Source: Onchidella celtica (taxonomy: Eukaryota > Mollusca > Gastropoda > Systellommatophora > Onchidiidae). From it: a stretch of 64,000 bases of DNA. The position numbers and the translations under genes are program-made. This document shows, piece after piece, positions 36,101 through 47,416 of this stretch. Below the pieces are notes generated by a model. It did no database searches and was not told where the DNA came from. It saw only the letters and a program-made list of their open reading frames with translations. Every line of letters starts with the position of its first letter. The stretch's first letter is position 1. The DNA lies in NCBI GenBank assembly GCA_963931925.1, contig OZ007569.1:28768024-28832023 (forward strand), given 5' to 3'.

Positions 36101-36104
36101 TTAA

Positions 36105-36515
<411 letters not shown>

Positions 36516-36939
36516 ACATACACACAAACACCTAAATAGATTAAAACATTCATAATTATGTTCCTTAGTCTCAAAACGAACTTCACAGTGCTCTGCCTTG
36601 CAAGTAATGTGAACTTTGATTCTGAACATTTTTGAACGAGATTGTGTTCAGCCAAGCATAATAGGATAAAGAAGGGGTTCTTTGTTGGTTGAAGATCTCA
36701 AGTGCGGTCGGGGTTTTGGGATCCATAAAAGGAAACACTCGTGAGGCATTGGGAAATGCGAAATTCTAGTGCGTTGTTGGCGGACTTTGGACCCGGAAGG
36801 GAAAAACTTGAACTGAATCTTCTTTTGAAGGTAGTCACATAATAGCATGAATATTCATTCCAACCGTGGGACTGTCTAATCCCTTCCCCAACACAAAGAA
36901 GTTCTGATATCATTTCATCCAAGTCATTTATTTTTTGGT

Positions 36940-37372
36940 GGTTTTTTTTTGGTATTCTGTATGCTTCTTTAATCCCATTTGGAAAATTTTGCCTCAGTGC
37001 CATTGCAGTCCAGTTACAACTGGAGCAGAAACATTGTCGCCAAAGCGCAGTGCCGGTGGTCAGTTTTTTTTTGTTTTGAGGGGGGGGGGGAGGGAGGACT
37101 GGTAGGGATAATTTTATTTAATTTTGCCCGCGCAGCCGCCTGTTCGGCGGACCCTTTTCAATTTCCAACTGCCAAGTATCTTTAACCTGTGCAACGTGCA
37201 CACGAGCCCTCCGAATTTTTCGTCCTTATCTGAGAAGACTAGGTGCCCGATCCTACCTACCATAAGATCCTACCTACCATAGGACCAATATGCCCGCACC
37301 GACAGGGGATCAAACCCGCTACCTTCGGCATAAGAGGCGAGCACCTTGCCTCTAGACAAAAGTCTCACGTGT
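36940..37372 (-). mobile_element. SINE family S, full-length copy (head + linker + tail)
   Basis: On the minus strand: a tRNA-like start (GCAAGGTGCTCGCCTCTTAT, GCCGAAGGTAGCGGG, B-box-like GGGTTTGATCCC), the head (CACCTAGTCTTCTCAGATAA, GGACGAAAAATTCGGAGGG, AAGATACTTGGCAGTTGG), a C-rich/A-rich linker, then the tail (TGCTCCAGTTGTAACTGGAC, TGCAATGGCACTGAGGC, GGGATTAAAGAAGCATACAG). The head has a 16-base tandem duplication (GATCCTACCTACCATA on plus). It is transcribed by RNA polymerase III in principle and moved by a partner LINE; no protein. Confidence 0.8.
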
Positions 37373-37449
37373 CTCCGTGTATTGAAATGAGTAAGGAATT
37401 ATGTGCTCCACCTCCCCCGCCCCCCACGCCGCCATCTCACCCCACCAGG

Positions 37450-37600
37450 GTAGGGTGGTTGGTGGACGCTCCTGGCAAGGTCCCCGTCTATCCTATCCTT
37501 CTGTTATATTATTTTGTCTTCCTTCTTGCTTTTTTTTCCCTTTTTTTCTAGCACATTGTGTTGAGTGTCGACGTACTTTCTCCAAACTTCAACATCAGGG
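37450..37600 (-). repeat. Dispersed repeat family C, copy 3 (inverted)
   Basis: The reverse complement gives AGTTTGGAGAAAGTACGTCG, TATAACAGAAGGATAGGATA, GGGGACCTTGCCAGGAGCG and CCACCAAC, the order seen at 4.1 and 10.7 kb. Confidence 0.6.
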
Positions 37601-37664
37601 CATTGTAACAATCATTCGACCCCTTGATTTTATACTTCCGGTATGAATAAATTATCGGGGGTAT

Positions 37665-38015
37665 AATCTCTCTCTCACTCTCTTTCTCTCTCCCTTTCTC
37701 ATTCTCACCCCCCCCCCCTCTCTCTCTCTCCGTCGTCCCTTTCTCTCTCTGTCTCTCTCTCACTCCTACACCTTTCTCCCGCTCTCTCCTTCTCTCTCCC
37801 CCTCTCTGTCCCTTTCCCTCTCTTTCACTCATTCTTCCCCTTCTCTCCCACATTCTGTCTCCTCCCCTCTCTCTTCCCTCTCTTCCCCTCTCTCTGTCCC
37901 TTTCTCACTCGCTCATTCTTTCGCTCTCTCTTTCTCTCTCCCCTCCTCCTCTCTTTCTTTTTCTTCATCTCGCTTTTCCCTCTCTTCCCTCCTCCCCCAC
38001 CCCTCTCTCTCTCTA
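37665..38015. repeat. Polypyrimidine (CT-rich) tract
   Basis: CTCT, CCCT and TTTC repeats with a C-run. Minus-strand Arg-Glu frames are repeat translations. Confidence 0.9.
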
Positions 38016-38019
38016 CTGG

Positions 38020-39210
38020 AGGACAAACACTGAGCAAAATTGAGATCTGGCATGTTAACAACGTTTACCTGTGTCACTTTATCCATCCGTTGACGTTTAC
38101 TATAGAACCTCAGCAGTAAGATATGTATGACACAGTATAGCTGCCATTGCACTGGTGGGCCCTGAAACCCAAATTCAAACTCATTGTCCATACTACTTTC
38201 CTTTCAAACCTTTCAACATCTTTTTCTTCCCCCATTCTTTCTTTCTTCTCCATCCGCTATCAAATTTGCCATTTTACAACCATTAACTTTCCTCTTTTTT
38301 TTTTTTCTTTCCATTATTTCTGTGCATGTGACATGAATAGATTTATATTCCTTCCTCCACGTCCATAGAGTTCTCGCCCTCTTTCCCGTATTTACTCTCT
38401 CGCATAAACTGTCTAAAAATAAAAATAATTGGAAAAATCCTAGTTCTGGATTCCCTTCCGCCTTTAAAAAAAAATAATCTGTGTTTCTTCTTTTTGTTTG
38501 CTTCATTTTGATGGTTCTCGTCCTTTCTATTTAATTCATATTTTTCAGTATCATGTCATTCATTCTACCCAGGCCTACGAGACATCGTGTTTGATGACTG
38601 GGACATCGAGGCCTTAGTTATTTGTTTTATCTCCATTTTGTGAAAAGCTGGAGATCTTTTAGTTTGTAGAAGAAGTATAACAAAATGAACACTTTGACAC
38701 GTGTTTAAAATGCGTTGTGGTACTTAACAAGCTGTTTCACAGTTTCTGATTTATTTAACCCCTTATATAGTAAACTTACTAAAGCCTCAAACCTTTAACA
38801 GCTGTGCAAAAAGTGGAGTTGGAACAAACAAGAACTAGGGTCACGCCTTGCTTGCGAGATACTTTGTGACTGGTCACTGCGTTATGCCGTCCCAACAATG
38901 CGTCGTGCCATACTGCATCTGGCATACACCCCCTCTACCTTAAAAGGGTTTCTTCAAAACAAAGTGTCATTTATTACGAGGAAGTAGGCTGTCGGTATTT
39001 TCGAAGGGCTTCGTGCAACACTACCGGTTGTCAGGCGTCAGATGCTTTCTAGCCCTTCCGACAGAGAGGTTTGAAGTTTCACGTAGACCCCAGCAATGCA
39101 AAGCGCACGCGTCGAAGCCAGCGCATCGAAGTAGGAACGACGTCATTACTATGCCCACATTGAATGTGAATCCTACCCTTCAGATTTGCGTCCGGTTGCT
39201 GACTTGGTTA
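38020..39210. other. Unique sequence, no gene recognised
   Basis: TTTC-rich near 38210-38330; otherwise mixed. A 75-aa frame at 39013-39240 has no recognised family and runs into the MITE at 39214. Confidence 0.4.
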
Positions 39211-39213
39211 TGT

Positions 39214-39411
39214 TTAACCCTTGGACTACTGAGGGCGTGAAAGCTAGATTTTCTCAAATCCAGTTACATTTAGATCCACTTAATTCAGTTATTCTAACTG
39301 GTAAATGTGACTCTCAATCAGGCTGTTGATTCTTATTTTAAGAGTCAGCAACGGAGAAACAAAACCTGAGAAGAGTTAACACCAATGGTGTTTCAGTAGT
39401 GAAAGGGTTAA
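39214..39411. mobile_element. piggyBac-like MITE family P, copy 2
   Basis: TTAA + CCCTTGGACTACTGAGGGC at the left; TTTCAGTAGTGAAAGGG + TTAA at the right. The interior GTGAAAGCTAGATTTTCTCA and AATCCAGTTACA matches copy 1. 198 bases with both TTAA copies. CCCTT ends and TTAA duplications fit piggyBac. Confidence 0.8.
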
Positions 39412-39433
39412 AACGAAGGATCCCACGGTAACA

Positions 39434-39594
39434 CAGTTTCAAATCCATTGTTAAAAAAAATATCACGAGTCGCCACGGTGCCGAGTCATTTCTTTTAACA
39501 GTCTCTCTGAATGTCCCACTCCCATGCCAAAGTGCACTTTTATCTTTCCCTTTCATTACTGGAACATGTCACTATTTCAAACCCATTGTTAAAC
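39434..39594 (+). mobile_element. Short interspersed repeat F, copy 1, with possible target duplication
   Basis: AATATCAC, GCCACGGTGCCGAGTCATT, CCCACTCCCATGCCAAA and TTTCATTACTGGAACATGTC parallel 49181-49300. The copy is bracketed by TTTCAAATCCATTGTTAA (39437) and TTTCAAACCCATTGTTAA (39577), one difference in 18 bases, like a LINE-type target-site duplication. No promoter box recognised. Confidence 0.55.
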
Positions 39595-39599
39595 AGTCC

Positions 39600-41235
39600 A
39601 CAGTTGAGACGGCGCAATATCTGCAGTAACCCGATCGCTCGCAAGCCACGCTGCTCCACGGTACGTGAGGGAGAGAACATAGAGCACGCTTCAAGCACAA
39701 GAAAGTTAGCGCCTTCAGACAAGAGCATTTTAAGAAAGTGCCTGTTGCTGCCGAGGATGCACATAGGTGAAGCTCGGAAAAGCAAGCACTTCACCAATCA
39801 TAACACCCTCTAGTGTTTTAAGATGGGAGTCGACATCCATTATGTTGAACTCTGGTGCACTCTGGGTCGAAAAGTGCAAGTAACTAAACACTACATGACA
39901 CTGCAAGTCGCTTCAAAGCCTGAAAAAGAATTCACTTTCAATATTTCAAAACATTCTTAATTTTACAAGCGGTGCTGTACGCAGCACGTTTTATAATACG
40001 TGCGTTTTCCATATGTGTCAAAATGGTATGAGTGGAATACTTCACGAAGCTGTAAAGCGCTTGTTTTGAAGTGCTAGCTTTCTCGCCCTTGAAATGTTCT
40101 CTATGTTGTCTCCCTGATGATAGTTGTAATTATACTCTTGTATAAATCAAGAGCACAGGATGCCCCTATTCCGCTACAGCTCAAAATGTACACTTTCTGC
40201 CATCTTTTAAACAAACCAGTCCTGCGGTCAACAATATGTGTTTTGACACGCTGTGTTTCGACAAGTCAATAAACAAAACCTGGCGTCTCACAATTGAAAC
40301 ATTAAATTTTTATTTCCAATAAGAAATCCTTTAACAGAGACAATACAAAAAATACATCGCACTCTCTCGTGAACTTTGCAAAGATAAATGCTCAGCAGTT
40401 ATTGTTGCTATGCATTAGAGGAATTAAAAATAAGTAAGTAAAAAAATAAACAAAAAATAGTGGCACGGGGACTCCAGCACACATTACCCTACATAGCTAC
40501 AATACGTGTGCCGTTTGAATATGTGGTTGCGAGAGCACTTTTCCCATGACATGGACGATCCTAAGTCTAATACTATAGTACCAGTTGCCCCTTAAGATCT
40601 AAGGAAGTAGGTTCTAATCCGTATGTTTTGTCCGGCCTAACCCCGACCAAACTCCACCCCAACTCTCAGTCCCTCAGTAGCGCCTCAAGGGAGGAAATCT
40701 CGCCAGACCCTAAGCTTTACAGACTAGTTGGGCATGACTAGCCGTGCGAGAACCTTGGTCGACCGCCGACCTCGACGCTACATGGAAGCAGGAGCCAGTG
40801 ACCACCCAGGTTTCCCACGAGTGGCTGTTCTGTACTATAAATAAATTTCGGATAAATGTCTCTCAACACGGCATAGCCCATAATTTTGCATTCTCAGAAA
40901 GACTACACCGCCATCACATGATTATCGTCCTTGGCCCTTGACATTAATCTTGCTTTTTCCTACAAATCGGAAGCAGAAGTGGGAATCGATACCCTTATAT
41001 ATTCTCACTAAAGAGAATGTCACAACGAATTGACTTTCTCTTATTTTCTTGAAAATGTGAAACTTTTCACTTGCATTTACATTTTCCTCCTCTGGTTTAC
41101 AAATTTGAATAAAAATAAAATAGGTCTAACAAAATATTAAAATGATTTCATAATAGTTTTATGTCTGACATTAATAGAAAGTCCCTATTTAGGATTGCAA
41201 ATTCGATACCAAATAGACACATCCATTACCAAAGA
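39600..41235. other. Unique sequence, no gene recognised
   Basis: Open frames on both strands at 39.5-39.8 kb overlap repeat F and look like chance. The rest shows no exon or element. Confidence 0.4.
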
Positions 41236-41238
41236 GAT

Positions 41239-41470
41239 GACCTCACCACCATTACCACTAAAAATCCCATAACTTGTAAATTATGGTACACGTCGCCGGT
41301 GACATGGCCAAACTGTCTATCTCATGGAAACAAAATTTTACAGTAGAAGTGAAAAATTTGTCGGACTTGCCAGACCTCACCACCCTTGACAATAAAAATC
41401 TTATAACCTCTAAATTATGATAAATAACGTCATTTATCTCGCGGAAACAGTTTTACGAAAGACTTGTCAG
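41239..41470. repeat. 134-bp imperfect duplication at the array edge
   Basis: GACCTCACCACC begins at 41239 and 41373. Both copies continue with (A/T)AAAAATC..ATAACxTxTAAATTATG, a TCTC(A/G)(T/C)GGAAACA block and end in TTGTC(G/A)GACTT, the module that seeds the following array. Confidence 0.7.
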
Positions 41471-42110
41471 ACTTGTGCAACGGATTTCTCAGACTTGCCG
41501 AACATTTGCAGTGAACTTGTCGAACTTGTCGAACTGTGCCACAGACTTTTTGAAATTGTTGGACTTGCTGAAAATGTCGGACATTTTAGACTTGTTCGGA
41601 GTGTGGACTTGTTCGATTTGTGCCATGGGGTGGTCGGACTTGTGCGGCGGACTTGTCGTAATTGTCGAACCTGTTGAACCTGTGATCCGGACTTGTTGGA
41701 CTTGTTGAACGTCTGCGGCGAACTTGTCTGACTTGTAGGGTGGACTTGTCAGCCTCATCATACTGGTGCCCCTGGCTTGTCTTACATCTGCGGTGGACTT
41801 ATCAGATATGTTGGACTTTTCGAACTTGTTCGACGAACTTTGTTGGACTTGTGCAGTGGATTTGTCAGATTTGTCATAATGGTGCAGCTGGCATGTCAGA
41901 CATGTCAAAGTCGTGGGATTTGTGCAGTGGACTTATCGGACTTGTCGAACCTGTGCAATGGACTTGTCGAACTTGTGTGGATGACTTTTTGGATTTGTCA
42001 TGATTGTCAAATTTGTCGAACATGTTCGACAGGCTTGTCGGACTTGTCAAACTTGTCAGACTTGTGTGGTGGACTTGTTGCATTTGTGCGGATGACCTGT
42101 CGGATTTGTG
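41460..42110 (+). repeat. Minisatellite, early part: GACTTGTCG modules
   Basis: The word GACTTGT with (C/G)G, GAACTTGTCG and GTGC(G/A)(G/A)TG spacers repeats irregularly at about 9 to 15 bases. The long plus-strand frames here result from a lack of stop codons in the repeated words. No splice site, domain or homology supports a gene. Confidence 0.9.
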
Positions 42111-45100
42111 GCACAAGTGTGGATTTGCCAAATTTGTGTGACGGACTTGTTGGATTGTGCGATGAATTTGTCAGACTTGTCAGACTTTTTCGGCAGACTT
42201 GTTGGACTTGTGTATCGGATTTGTCAGACTTTTTTCGACCAATTTGTTGGACTTGTGTCTCAGACTTGTGGGATTTTGTCAGGCAACCTCTTGGACTTGT
42301 GCGTCAGACTTCTCGGATTTTTTTTTTGAGGGGGGGGGGGGGGGCAACTTCTTGAACTTGTGCGTCAGACTTGTCAGATTTTTGGGGCGAACTTGTTGGA
42401 TTTGTGTGTCGGACTTGTCGAATTTTTTTGGCCAACTCGTTGGATTTGTGTGTTGACTTGCCGAATTTTTTTGGCCAACTTCTTGGACTTGTGCCTCAGG
42501 CCTGTGGGATTTTTTGGTCAACTTCTCGAACATGTGCGTTGGACATGTCGGATTTCTTTGGCCATCCTCTTGAACTTGTACATCGAACTCGTTCGGCCAA
42601 TTTGTTGGACTTGTGTATCGGACTTGTAAAAATGTTTTGGCCAACTTATCGAACTTGTTCGTCAGACTTGTCAAAATTTTTGGGCCAACTTGCTGGACTT
42701 GTGCGTCAGACTTGTTGCAATATGATTGGCCAACTTGTTGAACCTGTGTGTTGGACTAGTTGGAATTTTGCAGTTGACTTCATGGACTTGTCGGATTTTT
42801 TTTGGTCAACTGGTTGAACTTGTGCGTCAGACTGACAGACTTTTTCGGCCAACTAGTTTAATTTGTTTGTCGGACTATTCGGAATTTTTGGCCGACTGGT
42901 CGGACTTGCGCATTGGATTGTCATAATTCTTCAGCCAACTTCTAGGACCTGTGCGTCGAACTTGTCTGCATTTTTTGGCCAACTTACTGGACTTTTGTGT
43001 CAGACTTGTCAGACTTTTTTCGTCCAACTTGTTTGATTTGTGCATCAGTTTTGTCAAAGTTGTTTTGGCCAGCTTGTCAGAATTCTGTGTCAGACTTATT
43101 GAAATTTTTTGGGCAAACGTGTTGGATTTGTGAGTCAGACTTGTCAAAATTTTTTGGACAACTTGTCGGACTCGAGCTTCAGACCTGTTGCACTTTTTCG
43201 GCCAGCTTATCGGACTTGTGCATCAGGCTTGTGGAAATTTTTTGGCATGTCAGAATTTTTAGCCAAATTATTGGACTTGTGTGTCGGACTCGTTAGACTT
43301 TTTTTGGCCAACTTATTGGATTTGTGCGTCAGAGTTGTCAAAATGTTTTGGCCAACTTGTCGGACTTGTGCGTTAGACTTATCAGAAATTTTCGGCCAAC
43401 TTACTTGTCAGACTGTGTGTTTGAATTGCCAAGCTTCTTCTGGCCAAATTGTTCGATTTACATGTCGCACTTGTCAGATTTTTTTTATCAAACTTGTTGG
43501 ACTTGTGCCTTGGACTTGTCAGATTTTTTCGGCCAACTTCTTGGACTTGTGCATCGGTCCTGTTAGATTTTTTGGCCAACTTTTGGACTAGTGCATTCGA
43601 CTTGTCGGAATTTTGTCGACCAACTTGTTGGACTTGCTCATCTGTCTTGTCCGTTTTTTTTCCCCAACTTGTTGGACTTGTGCCTCAAACTTCTCAAACT
43701 TTTTTTGCCAACTAATCGGACTTGTGTGTCAGATTAGTTGAATATTTTTGGCCAACTTGTTGGATTTTTGCATTAGACTTGCCAGACTTTTTTCAGCCAA
43801 CTTGTTGGGTTTGTGCATTTGACTTGTCGGATTTTTTTCAGCCAACTTCTGGGACTTTTGTGTCAGATTTGTTGGAATTTTTTCAGCCAACTTGTTGGAC
43901 TTGTCCGTCAGGCTTGTCGGATTTTTTTTGCAAACTTCTTAGACTTGCGCATCGGACTTGTTCAATATTTTCGGGAAACTTCTTGGACTTGTCCATCGGA
44001 TTTGTCGGATTTTTCGGCCAACTTGTTGGACTCGTAAGGGAGACTTGTTTTTTTTTTTTCGGCCAACTGGTCGGAGTTGTGTGTCAGACTTTTTTCGACC
44101 AACTTGTCAGACTTGTGTGTTTGAATTGTCAGGCTTCTTCCGGCCAGACTTGTTTGATTTGCGTGTCTCACTTGTCGGATGTTTTCGGCCAACTTCTTGA
44201 ACTTTTGCATCGGACTTGTCAGAATTTTTGGCCAACTTACTGGACTTGTGCGTCGATCCTTTGGAATTTTTGGCAAAGTTTTGGACTTGTGTGTTTGATT
44301 TTGTTGGAAATTTTTGACCAATTTGTTGGACTTGCCCGTCCGACTTGTGCGTTTTTTTTTTTTTTGGCCAACTCTTTTTTGCCAACTTATCAGACTTGTG
44401 TGTCAGATTTGTCAGACATTTTTGGCCAATTTGTTGGATTTGTGCGTTAAACTTGTCAAATTTTTTTTGGCCAACTTGTTGTACTTGTGCGTCAAACTTA
44501 TCAGAATTTTCAGCTAATTTGTTGGACTTGTCTGATTTTTTGGCAAACTTCTTGGGCTTGTGCATCAGTCTTGATGGATGTTTTTTAGCCAACTTGTTAA
44601 ACTTGTGCATCGGTCTTGTCGGATTTTTTGGCCAACTTCTCAGACTTATGCGTTTGACTTGTCGGAATTTTTTCGACCAACATGTTGGACTTGTGCGTCA
44701 GACTTGTCAAAATTTTTTGGCCAACTAATCGGACTTGTGCATCAGACTTGTCAAACTTTTATGGCTAACTTGATGGACTTGTGTGTCAGACTTGTCGGAC
44801 ATTTTTGGCCAAATTGTTGGATTTTTGTGTTAGACTTCTTTAAATGTTTTGGCCAACTTGTCGGACTTGTGTGTCAGACTCATCGGAATTTTTCGGCCAA
44901 TTTTTGGACGTGCGTCAGACTTGTCATAAGTTTTTCGGCCAACTTGTTGACCTTGTCGGAATTTTGCGGTTAACTTATTGGACTTGTGCTTCAGGCTTGT
45001 CAGAATTTTTTCGGCCAACTGGTTTAACTTGTGCCTTGGATTGACAGAATTTTTCAGCCAAATAGTTGGATTTGTGTGTGAGATTAGTCGCAATTTTTTG

Positions 45101-45925
45101 GCCAACTGGTTGGACTTGTGCATTGGATTGTCAAAATTTCTTCGGCCAACTTCTCGGACCTGTGCATCAGACTTGTCTGAACTTTTTGGCCAACTTACTG
45201 GACTTAAATGTTAGACTTGTCAGACATTTCTCGTCCAACTTGTTCGATTTGTGTATCAGATTTGTGAACGTTTTTTAGCCAACTTATTGGACTTGTGTGT
45301 CAGGCTTATTAGACTTTTTTTGGACAACTTTTTGGATTTGTGCGTCAGACTTGTCAAAATATTTTGGCCAACTGGTCAGACTTGTGCGTCAGAATTGTCA
45401 GACTTTTTCGGCCAACTTGTCCTTGTCAAATGTTTTTGGTCAACTTATCGGACTTGTTCATCAGACTTGTCAAAATTTTGTGGCAAGTCGTTGGACTTGT
45501 GTGTCACACTTGTCAAAAAGTTTTTGGCCAACCGGTCGGACTTGTGCCGCAGACTTGTCAAACTTTCCTGGGCAAATTGTTGGACTTATGCGTCAGACTT
45601 GTCAAAATTTTTTATTCAGCTTGTCTGAATTTTTCAGCCAACTTATCGGACTTGTGCGTTAGACTTGTCAGAATTTTTTTTCCAACTTGTTCAATTTGTT
45701 TGTCAGACTTGTCGGAATTTTCTGGCCAACTCGTTGGACTTGTGTGTCAGACTTGTCAAAATTTTTTTTGGCCAACCTGTCAGACTTGTGCATCAGCCTT
45801 GTTGGAATTTTTCGGCCAACTTGTTAGACTTGTGCTTTGGACTTGTCGGAATTTTTCAGCCAACTTGTTGGACTCGTGCATCTTACTTGTCAGACTTGTG
45901 TGGCAGATTTGTTGGACATAGGCTA
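42110..45925 (+). repeat. 44-bp minisatellite, mature part, roughly 80 or more copies
   Basis: The unit is approximately GACTTGTCGGAATTTTTT + GGCCAACTTGTTGGACTT + GTGCGTCA. Four successive units from 44701 each measure 44 bases; others vary by one to three, mostly in the T-run. The consensus contains no stop in any forward frame, and 44 is not a multiple of three, so each frame rotates through all three translations (for example ...LLDLCVRLVRIFWPTCWTCA). This explains frames of up to 242 aa without requiring selection. A G-run interrupts one unit at about 42330. The array ends at GGACATAGGCTAACATT. Confidence 0.93.
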
Positions 45926-46184
45926 ACATTAAAACAAAAATTGGCAATTCTACAGGATGGCAAAGGGACGACTAAAATAGCCGGCTTTGTGCGTTAATTG
46001 TGTGTGTGTCCTGATTTTACATCTAGTTCATCCAGTGAAAAGGTCCTGAATTGAGGATTTGCTTTTAGGGATCTCTGACCAGCAACACGTAATTAATATT
46101 TATCCTAACACTAACCCTAATAAAAGCTTACAATTCTAATGGGTGAAAAGGAGGTGTTTAAAATAGTAGGGTGTTTGCGTTATT

Positions 46185-46330
46185 TGTATGTGTGTGTATG
46201 TGTCTGTCATCTGTCTGGATGTCTCTCTTTTTCTCCGTCTCTCTCTCTCTCCCTCTTTCTCTCTGTCTCTCATCTCTCTTTCTCTCTGCTCCTGCTTCTT
46301 CCTATTCTCGCTGTCTCTCTCTAATCTCTG
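46185..46330. repeat. TGTG/CT-rich simple repeat
   Basis: GTATGTGTGTGT leads to TCTCTC/CCTC repeats. Overlapping Ser-Leu frames are artefacts. Confidence 0.9.
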
Positions 46331-46428
46331 CCTTATTGTGTCTGTACAGGGTGTATATTGTCTGTGTGTCTCTTTATCCTTCTCTCGTTTGACCGTTGTC
46401 CACCGCTTCCGCCCTACAAGTGGGGCAC

Positions 46429-46455
46429 GCCGCCATTTTGTTTGCAAATCACGTG
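46429..46455 (+). promoter_or_regulatory. YY1-like site and E-box upstream of the THAP fragment
   Basis: GCCGCCATTTTG (reverse complement of the YY1 core AAATGGCGGC) is followed 10 bases later by CACGTG. Such pairs are common at TATA-less promoters. It stands 30-60 bases before the THAP-like coding fragment. Motif evidence only. Confidence 0.3.
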
Positions 46456-46485
46456 ATATGGAGGACGGTAGATGAAAAGGGTCTT

Positions 46486-46557
46486 TTGCCATCCTCTTGT
46501 TGGGCACCCAACTGTACACAGCGGTTGCGTGCTGGTTCTGGCATAAAAATGCATCTT
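46486..46557 (+). pseudogene. Decayed THAP zinc-finger N-terminus
   Basis: Reads LPSSCWAPNCTQRLRAGSGI then KMHL. THAP domains (DNA-binding C2CH fingers found in P-element-like transposases and host factors) begin M-P-x-x-C-x-x-x-x-C-(T/S)-N-R with a later G-S-G-I-x-F-H. Here the start Met codon is TTG, F is replaced by M before H, and neither the FP motif, the CxxH half nor a donor site follows in frame. It could be a remnant of a THAP gene or of a P-type transposon. The remaining open frame to 46662 is not THAP-like. Confidence 0.5.
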
Positions 46558-46559
46558 TG

Positions 46560-47415
46560 CTTAGACTGCGCACATATTCAGATGCCATCACTAAGGCACG
46601 TGGAGGTTTTTGCCCTACACGGTGCTTTTCGAAGCCGTGCGGCTCCCCGCAAACAACCGTAACGCGAAAGTGAAAAGGGTCCACACCCGTAGGTGGCCTT
46701 TCCAGAGGACGTCGTAGATCACCTATTCATTACCAGCGGGAGGGAGCATGGGAAATAATGTGGGGTAGTCATGGTGACCAAATGCAAACAGCAGCAATAT
46801 GGGGATAGGGCGTAGGTGTTGTTGCAAAGACATCTACAGTACATCGATATGTCCCCCCCCCCCCCCCCCCAATCCCAACTTATTCTTGTATTATTCCAAA
46901 AAGAACTGACACCTTTTTTTCTTTTTGGAAACCAGAACTTTCGTTTTCTTGTTTGTTTGTTGATCATTAATATATTATTTCATATTTTCTTCTTCTTCTT
47001 ATTTTTTTTATCTCTGTCTAGGCCACTTCTTTCAAGCCTTTCCTCAGTGATAAAAAAAAAAATCATAATTACCATGTTTGTCAGGATCAGAATTTGAATT
47101 GCCGTGCTAGGTCACGCATTGTTTATTACATGGCATCATTGATTTTAGCCAGTCCAAACGTCCTTGAACTATTCCCGTGGACAGTTTGTTTTTGTAACGC
47201 TTTTCTTAGAGATGGAAAGAAAGTGGGGCAAGATAGAACGAATGGATAAATTAACAGTGACGATGCAGTTTTCGACCCCGTGGTTTGGGTGTACTTTAAC
47301 AGGGAAAGACGGGGCGAATAAGGAGTGAATAAATTCGTACATAAAACGTTTAGGGTGTAGAGACTTTGCGAACGGTTTTGACATTGTTGAGTTACTTTGT
47401 CTGTTACTATTAATA
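46560..47415. other. No gene; long C-run at 46854-46871
   Basis: Apart from the C-run and T-rich stretches nothing is recognised. It may be intron upstream of the exon at 47417. Confidence 0.4.
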
Positions 47416-47416
47416 G

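Noticed and set aside
43722..44450. 242-aa plus-strand frame, hydrophobic with Cys and Trp, looking like a membrane protein
   Set aside because: It is a reading of the 44-bp minisatellite; other frames of the same array are open too.
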